This document shows positions 43,449 through 51,922 of a DNA stretch of 64,000 bases, one piece after another. Source of the stretch: Bacteroidota bacterium (lineage in GTDB: Bacteria > Bacteroidota > Bacteroidia > B-17B0 > Aurantibacillaceae); contig PLYA01000076.1 in the NCBI GenBank assembly GCA_003153315.1, forward strand, positions 123,695 to 187,694. The letters are read 5' to 3'. The notes under the pieces are model-generated. The model did not search any database and was not told the origin of the DNA. It saw only the letters and a program-made list of their open reading frames with translations. Every line of letters begins with the position of its first letter. Positions within the stretch are counted from its first letter, which is position 1. The position numbers and the translations under genes were made by a program.

Positions 43449-44858
43449 TTAATGTGTGTGAGTTGGAGCAGGTTCATGTGCGTGTTCAGCCACTTCTTTC
43501 TTTTGCGACTCACCTGAAATTTTCAATATTGTTTTCAATTCAGCTTGTGCAATTACCGGGAAGAATCTTGAGAATAATAAGAAGAATGTAAAGAACATAC
43601 CTATTGTTCCTGTAAATATACCGATGTCAACAAAAGTCGGGTGATACATATTCCAAGTAGAAGGTAAGAATGTACGGCAAAGTGTTGGCACGATAATTAC
43701 AAAACGTTCAAACCACATACCGATATTTACCACAATGGAAAGGATGAAGGTTGCCACTAAGCTTGTACGAATTTTCTTGAACCAGAATAATTGCGGAGAA
43801 ACTACGTTACAAGTCATCATGGCTGCATAAGCCCACCAGTATGGTCCGGTTGCACGGTTAAGGAAAGCGTATTGCTCAAATTCAACGCCACCATACCAAG
43901 AGATAAATAACTCTGTTAAGTAAGCCACGCCTACTATAGAACCTGTAACGATGATTACAATGTTCATATATTCAACGTGTTTTACTGTAATATATGCTTG
44001 CAAATTATATACTTTTCTAACGATTAACATTAAAGTTAACACCATAGCAAAACCAGAGAATACCGCACCGGATACGAAATAAGGAGGGAAGATAGTTGTG
44101 TGCCAACCCGGAAGGATTGATGTAGCAAAGTCAAATGATACTATGGAGTGAACCGAGAATACAAGTGGTGTAGAAAGACCCGCTAACACTAAAGATACCT
44201 CTTCGAAACGGCTCCAATGGCGGGCACTTCCACCCCAACCAAAAGCTAATAAATTGTATGCTTTTTTTACCATCGGGTTGATAGCTCTATCGCGGATAGT
44301 TCCAAAATCAGGAATTAAACCGATGTACCAGAATACGCAAGAGATGGTGAAGTAAGTTGATACCGCAAATACGTCCCAAAGTAAAGGTGAGTTAAAGTTT
44401 GGCCACAAAGAACCAAATTGGTTAGGAAGAGGAAATAACATATAATCTAACCAAACCCTACCTGTGTGAAATAATACGAAGATAGCAGCACACATAACGG
44501 CAAAGATTGTCATCGCCTCTGCAGAACGGTTAATACCTAAACGCCATTTCTGACGGAATAATAATAGCACAGCGGAAATTAACGTGCCGGCGTGACCAAT
44601 ACCAATCCACCATACAAAGTTTGTAATATCCCAAGCCCAATCAACACCATTATTAGAACCCCAAACACCGATACCAACACCTACAGTGTATGCAAGGCAA
44701 CCTAAACCCCATAAAAAAGTAAGACAAGCAACGGTAAATAACATATACCAATACTTGTTGGCTTTACCTTCTACAGGTCTGATGATATCGTCCGTAATTT
44801 GAGCGTAAGTTTTCTTACCTAAAATTAGTGGGACCCTTATTTGCGATTCTGAGTGCAT
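43449..44858 (-). CDS. actC: Alternative complex III subunit C (NrfD-like, quinol site)
   Basis: 469 aa, about ten transmembrane helices of the NrfD/PsrC family. This is the likely menaquinol-oxidising subunit. Features: 'GIGHAGTLISAVLLLFRQKW' and 'LPGWHTTIFPPYFVSGAVFS'. The C-terminus is His-rich ('EHAHEPAPTHTH'). It lies 40 bases after actB. The family position and operon context make the call secure. Confidence 0.93.
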   Translation of the reverse strand: MHSESQIRVPLILGKKTYAQITDDIIRPVEGKANKYWYMLFTVACLTFLWGLGCLAYTVGVGIGVWGSNNGVDWAWDITNFVWWIGIGHAGTLISAVLLLFRQKWRLGINRSAEAMTIFAVMCAAIFVLFHTGRVWLDYMLFPLPNQFGSLWPNFNSPLLWDVFAVSTYFTISCVFWYIGLIPDFGTIRDRAINPMVKKAYNLLAFGWGGSARHWSRFEEVSLVLAGLSTPLVFSVHSIVSFDFATSILPGWHTTIFPPYFVSGAVFSGFAMVLTLMLIVRKVYNLQAYITVKHVEYMNIVIIVTGSIVGVAYLTELFISWYGGVEFEQYAFLNRATGPYWWAYAAMMTCNVVSPQLFWFKKIRTSLVATFILSIVVNIGMWFERFVIIVPTLCRTFLPSTWNMYHPTFVDIGIFTGTIGMFFTFFLLFSRFFPVIAQAELKTILKISGESQKKEVAEHAHEPAPTHTH

Positions 44859-44898
44859 ACCTTTTATAATTTTTAATCCTTATTCTGAATTTTTATAC

Positions 44899-47800
44899 TT
44901 ATGAGTGTGCTTCTTCTTTTTTCTCTTCTTTATGGCTTTCTCCCTCTTCCTTTTCTTCTTCAGCTTCTAAAGTAATTTTCTCTTCCTGATTACGAACTTT
45001 CACCAAATAAGAAACTGTCGGTTTAATACCTACTTCTTCTAATAAGAAATAGTTACGTTCATTTTCTCTGTCTTTAGTAACCTGAGATTCCTTATCATTT
45101 AAATCACCAAAAGATATCGCGTTTGTAGGACAAGCCTGTTGACAAGCCGTTTTAATAGCTCCGTCTTTTATAGGCTGACCTGCTTTTTTAGCTTCTAACT
45201 TACCTGCCTGTAAACGTTGTTGGCACATAGAACATTTTTCCATCACACCACGACCACGTACTACCACATCCGGATTTAAAACCATACGGCCTAAATCTTG
45301 CTGTGCAGGGTTAATATCTGCATAATCAGGATTGCCTTGGTAGTTAAACCAGTTGAAACGACGAACTTTAAACGGACAGTTGTTAGCGCAGTAACGAGTA
45401 CCAATACAACGGTTATAAGTCATTTGGTTCAGGCCTTCTGTACTATGATTGGTAGCTAACACCGGACAAACTGTTTCACAAGGTGCGTGATTACAGTGTT
45501 GACACATGATAGGTTGGAAAGTAACCTTCGGATTAACAGAAGGATTTTCCATATCTAAATACATGGTACGTCCGCCAATATGCTCTTCTTCAGCTCTTTT
45601 ACGAGTCATGTCAGAAGTATAGTAACGGTCGATACGCAACCAAGCCATATCGCGTGTGCGACGTACCTGATCTTTACCAACAGTAGGAACGTTATTTTCT
45701 GCCGTACAAGCTACCACACAAGCGGCACATCCTATACAGGTATTCATATCGATAACCATACCCCACTTAACACCGGGGCGTGGATGCGCAGCCCACAAAT
45801 CAACTTCTTCAATAGGTCTTTCGCCCTGATTGGTATGGATATAAGCTTTTGGATTATTAGAGGCAGCGTCTTCTTTATATTGAGCTAAACTTGTTTCACG
45901 AAGGATTTGTTCTTCGCGACCCATAATAGTATGATGTATTTGTGTGGCAGCAAACTGATGGATTTTATCCGTAGTCGCAATACTTACTTCTGAAGATATA
46001 TTTTGTATCGTATCGTTAGTAACAGATAAGAACTCAAATGCATTTGCACCGCCTTCTAAGCCTGCTTCTTTAGCTACTTTATAAGAAGGTACTTTACGTC
46101 CGTATCCTAAAGCAACACCAATGGTTCCTTTTGCCTGACCGGGTTGCGGGTAAACAGGTAATTCTACTGCAACACCGTTTACGGTTAAGGTAGCGATGCT
46201 TCCATCAACGTCCTGACGTAACATTTCTCCGAACTTTTGCTCGTGAACATCTTCAGGATGCATGGTAATGTAGTTATCCCAAGTTACTTTAGAGATAGGA
46301 TCCGGTAATTCGTGCAACCAAGGGTTGTTACTTTGATTACCATTACCTAAAGCAACTTTTTCATAAACTGTAATTTCCCATGTCCCACCTTTAGATGCAG
46401 TTGCTTTTGCCGCTGCTGCGTTATAATCAACATCAGGTAATTTTTTCTCTTCTTCGGCAATTACTTTTTTCTCTTCTACTTTTTCTTTCTTCTCTTCTTT
46501 TTGTAATCCTAAGGAATCTGCAATAACAGCAGCAACACCAGTCATTAAAGGTTTACCTGAACTGTCTTTAGCCATTGGCTCAATGACAGCAGGTTCAACA
46601 GCTTTTGCAAAATGTACATGCAATAAACCATCATGCAAGGTATTGCTCCAGAAGCTATAAAAGTCGCCATACTTAGCCTGCATTGGATAAACATGGTTTT
46701 GCCAGTATGCTTGTAAGTAAGTTAAGTAATCAGTTTTAACGCCTGCCCATTTCAATAAAGTATCTTGTGCCTGACGAGTACCTTGGTAACGGGGCTGAGA
46801 GAATATCGGGTTGATAGTAGGTTGCTGTAAAGAATAATGTCCGCGCACAGGGTTTGCATCGCCCCATGATTCTAACCAGTTATGGTCGGGGCAAACATAA
46901 TCTGCCAACTGAGCTGTTTCATCTAATGTTTGTGCGAAAGATATTTTAACAGGAACTTTTTTGTAAGCCGCGGCAAAACCTGTTTTAGCAGGGGCTGTAT
47001 AAATAGGATTGCTATTATAAGTAATAACTACGCCTGTTTTTCCGCTATTCATATTAGCAATAAGGGTTGCTAATTCTTTATCATCACCTTTCTTTAAATT
47101 TAAATGATGCTCATAGCTTACAGTCTTATCATAGTTATCAAGCATTTTGTTAATGCCGTTAACCAATACTTGCGTATCTGTATCGTTTAATCCGCAAACA
47201 ACTAAAGACTGACCTTTAGCTACAGCTAATTCTTTTGCAATTTTAGCAATGGCTTTTTGCGCATCAGGATTTGAAGCAATGCTTGCACTGGCAGAAACAG
47301 CTGTGTTTCCGGTTGCTTTGGCAACTTCATTATATAAGGCAACAATTGTTTTACCAATTTCAGAAGGCTTAATCATGTAACGCTCATCGGCGTTAGCACC
47401 TGTAAGCGATAAGTTAGATTCAAACTGGTAGTGCTTAACCATTTCCGGTTTTTCAGGACTAACCTTTTTGTTCTTAGCATAAGCTGTAGAGAAAACAGCC
47501 GGTGCAAGCCAGGTTCCTAAAAAGTCAGCAGCAACACCTACTACTACTTTATTGGCTTTATGAAAATCGTAAGTAGAGGTTACCTTTTTACCAAATACTT
47601 TTTCGTTTGCTTCACGTAGAGCTGAATAAGAAACCGAATCGTAATGATAAACTTTTGCAGTAGGATATTTAGCTGTGAATTCAGCCAGTACAGAATGAGT
47701 AGAAGGAGAAATAATAGTAGAAGATAAAATAGCAATTTCTTTTCCGCCTGCAGCAGCATCTGCTAAAGACTTACCAATAGCAGCATCCACACTTTTCCAA

Positions 47801-48267
47801 TCAGTTTCAGCGCCTTTTGCATAAGGAGCTGTTAAACGTGCGCTGTCATATAAACCAAGAACAGAAGCCTGTGTACGGGCAGTTGTTCCTTCGCTATGTT
47901 TTTTAAGTAAGTCATTCGCTTCAATTTTAATAGGGCGACCTTCTTGTGTTTTTACAAGAACAGGGGCAAAGTCATGACCATCATAGAAAGTAGAAGCATA
48001 GAAGTTGGCAACACCCGGAGTAACATCTTCAGGTTTTACAACATAAGGAATAGATTTAATAACAGGCGTTTCGCAAGAAGCAAGAGCAGCAGCGGCAGTG
48101 GTAAAACCTACCACCTTTAAAAAGTCGCGGCGACTGGTAGTACCTTCACCATTTAAGGTTTCCGTCATCGGAAGGTCCTCAACAAACTCGTTTTGTTGGT
48201 GTTTTAAAAATTCCGGACTTTCGTTTAGCTCCGATAATCCTTTCCAATACTTTTTATTTGTACCCAT
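44899..48267 (-). CDS. actB: Alternative complex III subunit B (Mo-bis-MGD-like plus FeS domain)
   Basis: 1122 aa. A twin-arginine signal 'TSRRDFLKVVGFTTAAAA' is followed by a lipobox-like 'LASCETP' near residue 70. Residues ~85-780 form a molybdopterin-oxidoreductase-like domain without visible cofactor Cys. The C-terminal ferredoxin-like domain has 'CIGCAACVVAC', 'CQHCNHAPCETVC', 'CIGTRYCANNC' (one Cys replaced by Thr, as expected for a [3Fe-4S] site) and 'CSMCQQR...CQQACP'. Two charged segments, one near residue 590 and one at the C-terminus, are low-complexity Lys/Glu. It relays electrons from quinol to ActA. Confidence 0.93.
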   Translation of the reverse strand: MGTNKKYWKGLSELNESPEFLKHQQNEFVEDLPMTETLNGEGTTSRRDFLKVVGFTTAAAALASCETPVIKSIPYVVKPEDVTPGVANFYASTFYDGHDFAPVLVKTQEGRPIKIEANDLLKKHSEGTTARTQASVLGLYDSARLTAPYAKGAETDWKSVDAAIGKSLADAAAGGKEIAILSSTIISPSTHSVLAEFTAKYPTAKVYHYDSVSYSALREANEKVFGKKVTSTYDFHKANKVVVGVAADFLGTWLAPAVFSTAYAKNKKVSPEKPEMVKHYQFESNLSLTGANADERYMIKPSEIGKTIVALYNEVAKATGNTAVSASASIASNPDAQKAIAKIAKELAVAKGQSLVVCGLNDTDTQVLVNGINKMLDNYDKTVSYEHHLNLKKGDDKELATLIANMNSGKTGVVITYNSNPIYTAPAKTGFAAAYKKVPVKISFAQTLDETAQLADYVCPDHNWLESWGDANPVRGHYSLQQPTINPIFSQPRYQGTRQAQDTLLKWAGVKTDYLTYLQAYWQNHVYPMQAKYGDFYSFWSNTLHDGLLHVHFAKAVEPAVIEPMAKDSSGKPLMTGVAAVIADSLGLQKEEKKEKVEEKKVIAEEEKKLPDVDYNAAAAKATASKGGTWEITVYEKVALGNGNQSNNPWLHELPDPISKVTWDNYITMHPEDVHEQKFGEMLRQDVDGSIATLTVNGVAVELPVYPQPGQAKGTIGVALGYGRKVPSYKVAKEAGLEGGANAFEFLSVTNDTIQNISSEVSIATTDKIHQFAATQIHHTIMGREEQILRETSLAQYKEDAASNNPKAYIHTNQGERPIEEVDLWAAHPRPGVKWGMVIDMNTCIGCAACVVACTAENNVPTVGKDQVRRTRDMAWLRIDRYYTSDMTRKRAEEEHIGGRTMYLDMENPSVNPKVTFQPIMCQHCNHAPCETVCPVLATNHSTEGLNQMTYNRCIGTRYCANNCPFKVRRFNWFNYQGNPDYADINPAQQDLGRMVLNPDVVVRGRGVMEKCSMCQQRLQAGKLEAKKAGQPIKDGAIKTACQQACPTNAISFGDLNDKESQVTKDRENERNYFLLEEVGIKPTVSYLVKVRNQEEKITLEAEEEKEEGESHKEEKKEEAHS

Positions 48268-48297
48268 TATATCGAGAAATAATCGTTCTAATTAAAA

Positions 48298-49575
48298 TTA
48301 ATAATGACACTTAGCACACTCTATACCGCCCATTTGCGCAACGGTAAATGTGTTAAGGTGCTCTTTCTTATATTTTTCTTTCAATGCCTCGTGCAGTCTG
48401 TCGTAGTATGCATTGCCAGCCATAGCCACTTCTGTTTTGCGGTGGCACTCAATACACCATTTCATGGTTAGAGGAGATTTTTGTTCAACAGTGGTCATTT
48501 CTTTTACGTTGCCATGACACTGAGCACATTCTATTTTACCAACTACCACGTGCTGAGAGTGGTTAAAATAAACATGGTCCGGCAGGTTGTGAACTTTTAT
48601 CCACTCTATTGGATTTTGTTTGCTAACATCGTAGGTGCCGGCTTTTGGGTCGAAACCCGCTGCAGCATATATTTTAGAAATTTCTTTAGTGCCCGTAACT
48701 GCACCTTCCTGAATTCCTTTGTGGCAATTCATACAAATGTTTACGGTAGGAATACCTGCGTGACGTGATTTTTCAACCGAGTTGTGGCAATACTGACAAG
48801 CAATGGCATTATCACCCGCATGAATTTTATGAGAGAATTTAATAGGTTGTTCAGGATGATATCCTTTACCTGTTTGCCAATCGTAATAAACACCTACGCG
48901 GAATAATGAGTTCCAACAGCTCTTCATACCTATGCAGGATAGTACAATTAAACACACCGCAACAAAACGGCGGTTATTACCTAACCAATTTTTGCTTTCT
49001 TCTGTAAAAGAAGCAGGCTCAATCTCAGGCTGCCCTTCTTTTGCATTGGTAACATTTTGTAAGGATAAACGAACGCTGCGGAGGATACCGATTAAGATAG
49101 CCAAAATTACCATTACCGCTAAAATTATGTAAAGCGGGTTAACTCCTTTTTCTTCTTCGTTATTTTCAGCACCACCTGCAGTATTTGCTGCAGCAGTTGG
49201 CTTAACCTCAACCGGAGGGTTTAAGATGTATGCTTCAACCGCTTTAATTTCATCATCACTTAGGTTTTCAAAAACAGTCATGGCTGCATTGCCATTTTCT
49301 TTTAAAATTTTAGCTGCATAAGCATCTCCGCTTTTAATTACCTTTTCATTGTTTTTAATCCAATTAAAAAGCCACTCGCCTTTAGGAATACGGTCGGCAA
49401 CTCCTTTTAATCCCGGTCCTGTAATTTTTGTGTCTGTTAATGCGTGACAAACCGCACAATTTTGTTTAAATACTGTTTTTCCGTCGGCTGCTGAGGCGTG
49501 GTTTATGCTGACAAAACTCACTAAAATCAACCCAAACAAGAAGTTAAGAGCGTTACGGGACATATTTTTCATCAT
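48298..49575 (-). CDS. actA: Alternative complex III subunit A, six-haem cytochrome c
   Basis: 425 aa from the ATG at 49575, which leads directly into the signal peptide 'MMKNMSRNALNFLFG'; an upstream GTG adds only six residues. Six CxxCH sites: 'CAVCH' in an N-terminal monohaem domain, then after two membrane helices 'CQYCH', 'CMNCH', 'CAQCH', 'CIECH' and 'CAKCH' in the pentahaem domain. The classical ActA core has five haems, so the first domain is an added cytochrome c module. First gene of the act-cox operon. Confidence 0.92.
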   Translation of the reverse strand: MMKNMSRNALNFLFGLILVSFVSINHASAADGKTVFKQNCAVCHALTDTKITGPGLKGVADRIPKGEWLFNWIKNNEKVIKSGDAYAAKILKENGNAAMTVFENLSDDEIKAVEAYILNPPVEVKPTAAANTAGGAENNEEEKGVNPLYIILAVMVILAILIGILRSVRLSLQNVTNAKEGQPEIEPASFTEESKNWLGNNRRFVAVCLIVLSCIGMKSCWNSLFRVGVYYDWQTGKGYHPEQPIKFSHKIHAGDNAIACQYCHNSVEKSRHAGIPTVNICMNCHKGIQEGAVTGTKEISKIYAAAGFDPKAGTYDVSKQNPIEWIKVHNLPDHVYFNHSQHVVVGKIECAQCHGNVKEMTTVEQKSPLTMKWCIECHRKTEVAMAGNAYYDRLHEALKEKYKKEHLNTFTVAQMGGIECAKCHY

Positions 49576-49621
49576 ATTTTTTACGAATGACACTGTAATG
49601 ACAAACCCATTACAATGGGCG

Positions 49622-49629
49622 CAAATTTA
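49622..49629 (-). promoter_or_regulatory. -7 element for the act-cox operon
   Basis: TAAATTTG on the minus strand, 46 bases upstream of the actA ATG. Between them lies a small hairpin CCCAT-TACA-ATGGG (49606-49619) in the leader. Confidence 0.5.
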
Positions 49630-49723
49630 ATAGAAGATTGCATTCAAGATGTATGTGTATATAGATTTTTTCTACCATTTATGTAATTTAGAACGATTAT
49701 AAATAAAACATTGGCGCATAAAA

Positions 49724-49747
49724 AAACCTTGCCATTCGACAAGGTTT
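49724..49747 (-). terminator. Terminator of the DUF4412 gene
   Basis: AAACCTTG-(8 nt)-CAAGGTTT is a perfect 8-bp stem followed on the minus strand by TTTTTT. It lies 19 bases after the stop. Confidence 0.75.
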
Positions 49748-49766
49748 CATTTTTTAGCGATGAAGC

Positions 49767-50399
49767 TTATTGTTCGAACTTTTTATAATCAGCAGGCACA
49801 GAAATTTGAGATGCTTCAATAACTTTTTTCTCAACCTTAATAGCTTCTAATTTGCTTATTTGTGCACCGGTTAAATCAGTTTCAATACTTAACATAGGCA
49901 TAGCACCTTTTGGCAAATCTTTAATCTGGTTAAAGTAAACAGATTGTTTGTCTTTGCGGTTCCATAAAGAAACAAGCGGTGCAAAGAACCCGAAATTATC
50001 GGTAGAAATCCAATACACAATTTGCGTGTTCTCGTCGGTGTTTTTCACTGTCCAGTCTGCACATTTTTTACCGCAAACTGTTTTCATATCATGTCCTTTG
50101 GTAACCACACAAGTACCTTTAATACTTGGCGGTGTTTCAGATTTATGGTCGCCCCAAACTTTACGTGCAGGGTTAACGAATTTTATCTTTTTCTCTTTCA
50201 AATCAAATACAAAGCTACCTTCTACCTTGCCCGATTTTTTACCAATCTGGTCAAGTTTCACATTTTCTCCTTTTATGTAGTAAATGTTGGTAGTAGTATC
50301 TTTCTTAGTTTCCATTCTAAACTCAATAGTACCTTCAAACTGAGCAAAAGAGGCAGTAGAAAGGGCAATAGCAGCTACAAATAGTTTTAATTTTTTCAT
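49767..50399 (-). CDS. DUF4412 domain protein, predicted periplasmic
   Basis: 210 aa. Signal peptide 'MKKLKLFVAAIALSTASFAQ'. The rest is a LolA/LppX-like beta fold: 'FEGTIEFRMETKKDTTTNIY', 'YIKGENVKLDQIGK', a 'DLKEKKIKFVNP' strand, and a Cys pair around 'TVCGKKCADW'. The family is widespread in Bacteroidota and of unknown function. It has its own terminator and lies upstream of, and co-directional with, the act operon. Possibly an envelope lipid or stress protein, but this is a guess. Confidence 0.75.
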   Translation of the reverse strand: MKKLKLFVAAIALSTASFAQFEGTIEFRMETKKDTTTNIYYIKGENVKLDQIGKKSGKVEGSFVFDLKEKKIKFVNPARKVWGDHKSETPPSIKGTCVVTKGHDMKTVCGKKCADWTVKNTDENTQIVYWISTDNFGFFAPLVSLWNRKDKQSVYFNQIKDLPKGAMPMLSIETDLTGAQISKLEAIKVEKKVIEASQISVPADYKKFEQ

Positions 50400-50443
50400 G
50401 TTTTGGTTATTAAAGTTTTAATTTGAGGGAGCTAAATTAACAG

Positions 50444-50451
50444 TACATTTG
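50444..50451 (+). promoter_or_regulatory. -7 element for yraN
   Basis: TACATTTG, 15 bases before the ATG at 50467. It overlaps the TTG at 50449, so that TTG cannot be the start if the element is real. Confidence 0.55.
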
Positions 50452-50466
50452 ATAAAAACAAAATTT

Positions 50467-50829
50467 ATGCCAAAAACTATAGAAACGGGCAAAGCGGGCG
50501 AGGAACAAGCGGCTGCGTTTCTTAAAGAAGCAGGCTATACCGTTTTAGCCACCAACTGGCGCTACAAACATTTAGAAATTGATATTATTGCGCAACAGGG
50601 CAACGAGCTGATTATTGCCGAAGTAAAAACCCGCCAGAACGATGCCTTTGGTACACCCGAAAGTTTTGTAACTAAAGACAAGCAGCAAAAGCTAATTAAA
50701 GCCGCCCACGAATACATTTTGCAAAACAACATAGAACTTGATTGCCGCTTTGATATTATCTCCGTTATTACCTCAACCAAAAAGGTATATCATATACCCA
50801 ATGCTTTTTATGCAGGGTTGGGGAGGTAA
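50467..50829 (+). CDS. yraN: YraN-family (UPF0102) endonuclease-like protein
   Basis: 120 aa from the ATG at 50467. A TTG six codons upstream falls in the -7 promoter element and is rejected. The Holliday-junction-resolvase-like fold is shown by 'GKAGEEQAAAFLKEAGYTVL', 'HLEIDIIAQQGNELIIAEVK' (Asp and the E-x-K pair of the PD-(D/E)xK core) and 'KLIKAAHEYI'. The role is uncertain; it is probably a DNA nuclease. Array D begins 17 bases after the stop. Confidence 0.92.
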   Translation: MPKTIETGKAGEEQAAAFLKEAGYTVLATNWRYKHLEIDIIAQQGNELIIAEVKTRQNDAFGTPESFVTKDKQQKLIKAAHEYILQNNIELDCRFDIISVITSTKKVYHIPNAFYAGLGR

Positions 50830-50845
50830 ATCCTGCCTTCTTTGT

Positions 50846-51060
50846 TCCTGAAGTAGTCTTTTGGGAAACTGCGGTAGCTACTTCAGGTGCTGAAGTAGCT
50901 ACTACTGCAATAGGAGTAGCTACTCCAAGCGCGGAAGTAGTTGCTACAGTACCGGAGGTAGTTTGTACAAGCATTGAAGTAGCTACTTCAAGCACGGAGG
51001 TAGCTACCTGAGCACCGGAAGCAACTACCGCAATATTCGGAGTGACTACCTCTGCATCCA
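50846..51060. repeat. 21-bp tandem array D
   Basis: About ten units such as 'gaagtagctacttcaagcacg'. The GTAG-type anchor falls at 50853, 50874, 50895, 50916, 50937, 50958, 50979, 51000, 51021 and 51042, exactly 21 bases apart with no indel. Each unit contains the partial palindrome GTAGCTAC. It occupies nearly all of the 289-base gap between yraN and the TPR gene. A 98-codon minus-strand frame (GTG start) crosses it, reading heptads like EVATSML, but runs into yraN. Confidence 0.93.
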
Positions 51061-51101
51061 ACACGCTCTAATTTCTTGCTTTATGGGCGCTGTTTTTTGA
51101 G

Positions 51102-51109
51102 TATATTTG
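51102..51109 (+). promoter_or_regulatory. -7 element for the TPR gene
   Basis: TATATTTG, 9 bases before the ATG at 51119, a full consensus match but very close to the start. Confidence 0.45.
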
Positions 51110-51118
51110 CTTTGAAAA

Positions 51119-51613
51119 ATGAAACAGTTATTACTTATAATTATATCTCTACTGAGTATTAATTTTTATGGGCAAGGTCATGGAAGATATTATAAGCAAA
51201 CTGATGATGACACTTTAACTTTAAAGGACCAGATAAATATTTATACAAAAGAAATAGAGTTAAATCCCAAAGATGGCAATGCCTATGTTTATAGAGGGTC
51301 TACTAAAAACGATGTTGGAGATTATAAAGGAGCTATACAAGATTATAATAAAGCAATTGAATTGGGGTTTGAATTAACGGATACTTATAGGAAAAGGGGT
51401 GATGCCAAACATAATATGAGAGATTATAAAGGCGCGATAAATGATTATACAAAAGCAATTGAATTAGACCCAATTTATTCTGGATATCCTTTTCTGAGAG
51501 GATATTCTAAATACAAATTGAAAGATTATAAGGGTGCTTGCTTAGATTGGAAGAAAGCACTTGAATTAGGAAGTCAAGATGCCCCCGAAATGATACGTAA
51601 GTTTTGTAAGTAA
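51119..51613 (+). CDS. Secreted tetratricopeptide-repeat protein
   Basis: 164 aa. Signal peptide 'MKQLLLIIISLLSINFYGQ'. Three TPR units follow ('AYVYRGSTKNDVGDYKGAIQ', 'RKRGDAKHNMRDYKGAIND', 'LRGYSKYKLKDYKGACLDW') with the A-x-x-D-Y-x-K-A-I-E-L pattern. It is probably a periplasmic scaffold; partner unknown. It is monocistronic, between array D and a REP-like region. Confidence 0.85.
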   Translation: MKQLLLIIISLLSINFYGQGHGRYYKQTDDDTLTLKDQINIYTKEIELNPKDGNAYVYRGSTKNDVGDYKGAIQDYNKAIELGFELTDTYRKRGDAKHNMRDYKGAINDYTKAIELDPIYSGYPFLRGYSKYKLKDYKGACLDWKKALELGSQDAPEMIRKFCK

Positions 51614-51800
51614 TTTGCGTTAGGGATTAGCTCGGCGTCTTTTATTGTTTTTTATCGGTATCGCTGAATGCTAACGCATTTGACAGCAAGCTGCCGTGCA
51701 GCGCGTAAAGCCCGACGGCGCCTCATTCACATTTCGACAAGCTCAATGTTCAGTGACAGCGCCGTAACGCCCCACCTATCCCCAGCCCTTTAGCTCATCG
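51612..51800. repeat. REP-like palindromic intergenic element, copy 3 (inverted and expanded)
   Basis: Read on the minus strand it gives CGTTACGGCGC, then GCGCCGTCGGGCTTTACGCGCTGC, then GGCAGCTTGCTG and ATCCCTAACGC, the order seen in copies 1 and 2. An inserted piece, 'tttcgacaagctcaatgtt', resembles another widespread Bacteroidota repeat. It fills the first part of the 309-base gap before prfB. Confidence 0.7.
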
Positions 51801-51839
51801 TTTTAGTTTTTTTATGGCTTCGCTGAGTGCTATGCAATT

Positions 51840-51884
51840 CCAAAGGAAAGGGAGTAGCACGCTCTCGCAAGTCCTTTCCTTTGG
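51840..51884. repeat. Inverted repeat upstream of prfB
   Basis: CCAAAGGAAAGG (51840-51851) and CCTTTCCTTTGG (51873-51884) are perfect 12-bp inverted arms around a 21-base loop, 38 bases before the prfB ATG. It could be a transcript hairpin or a mobile palindromic element. Confidence 0.7.
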
Positions 51885-51922
51885 AAAGGATTTAGGATAG
51901 GTTTAATTTGTATCTTCGCCCC

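Noticed and set aside
50768..51064. 98-codon minus-strand gene over array D
   Set aside because: It uses a GTG start and its 3' part lies antisense to yraN; the frame is a by-product of the repeat.
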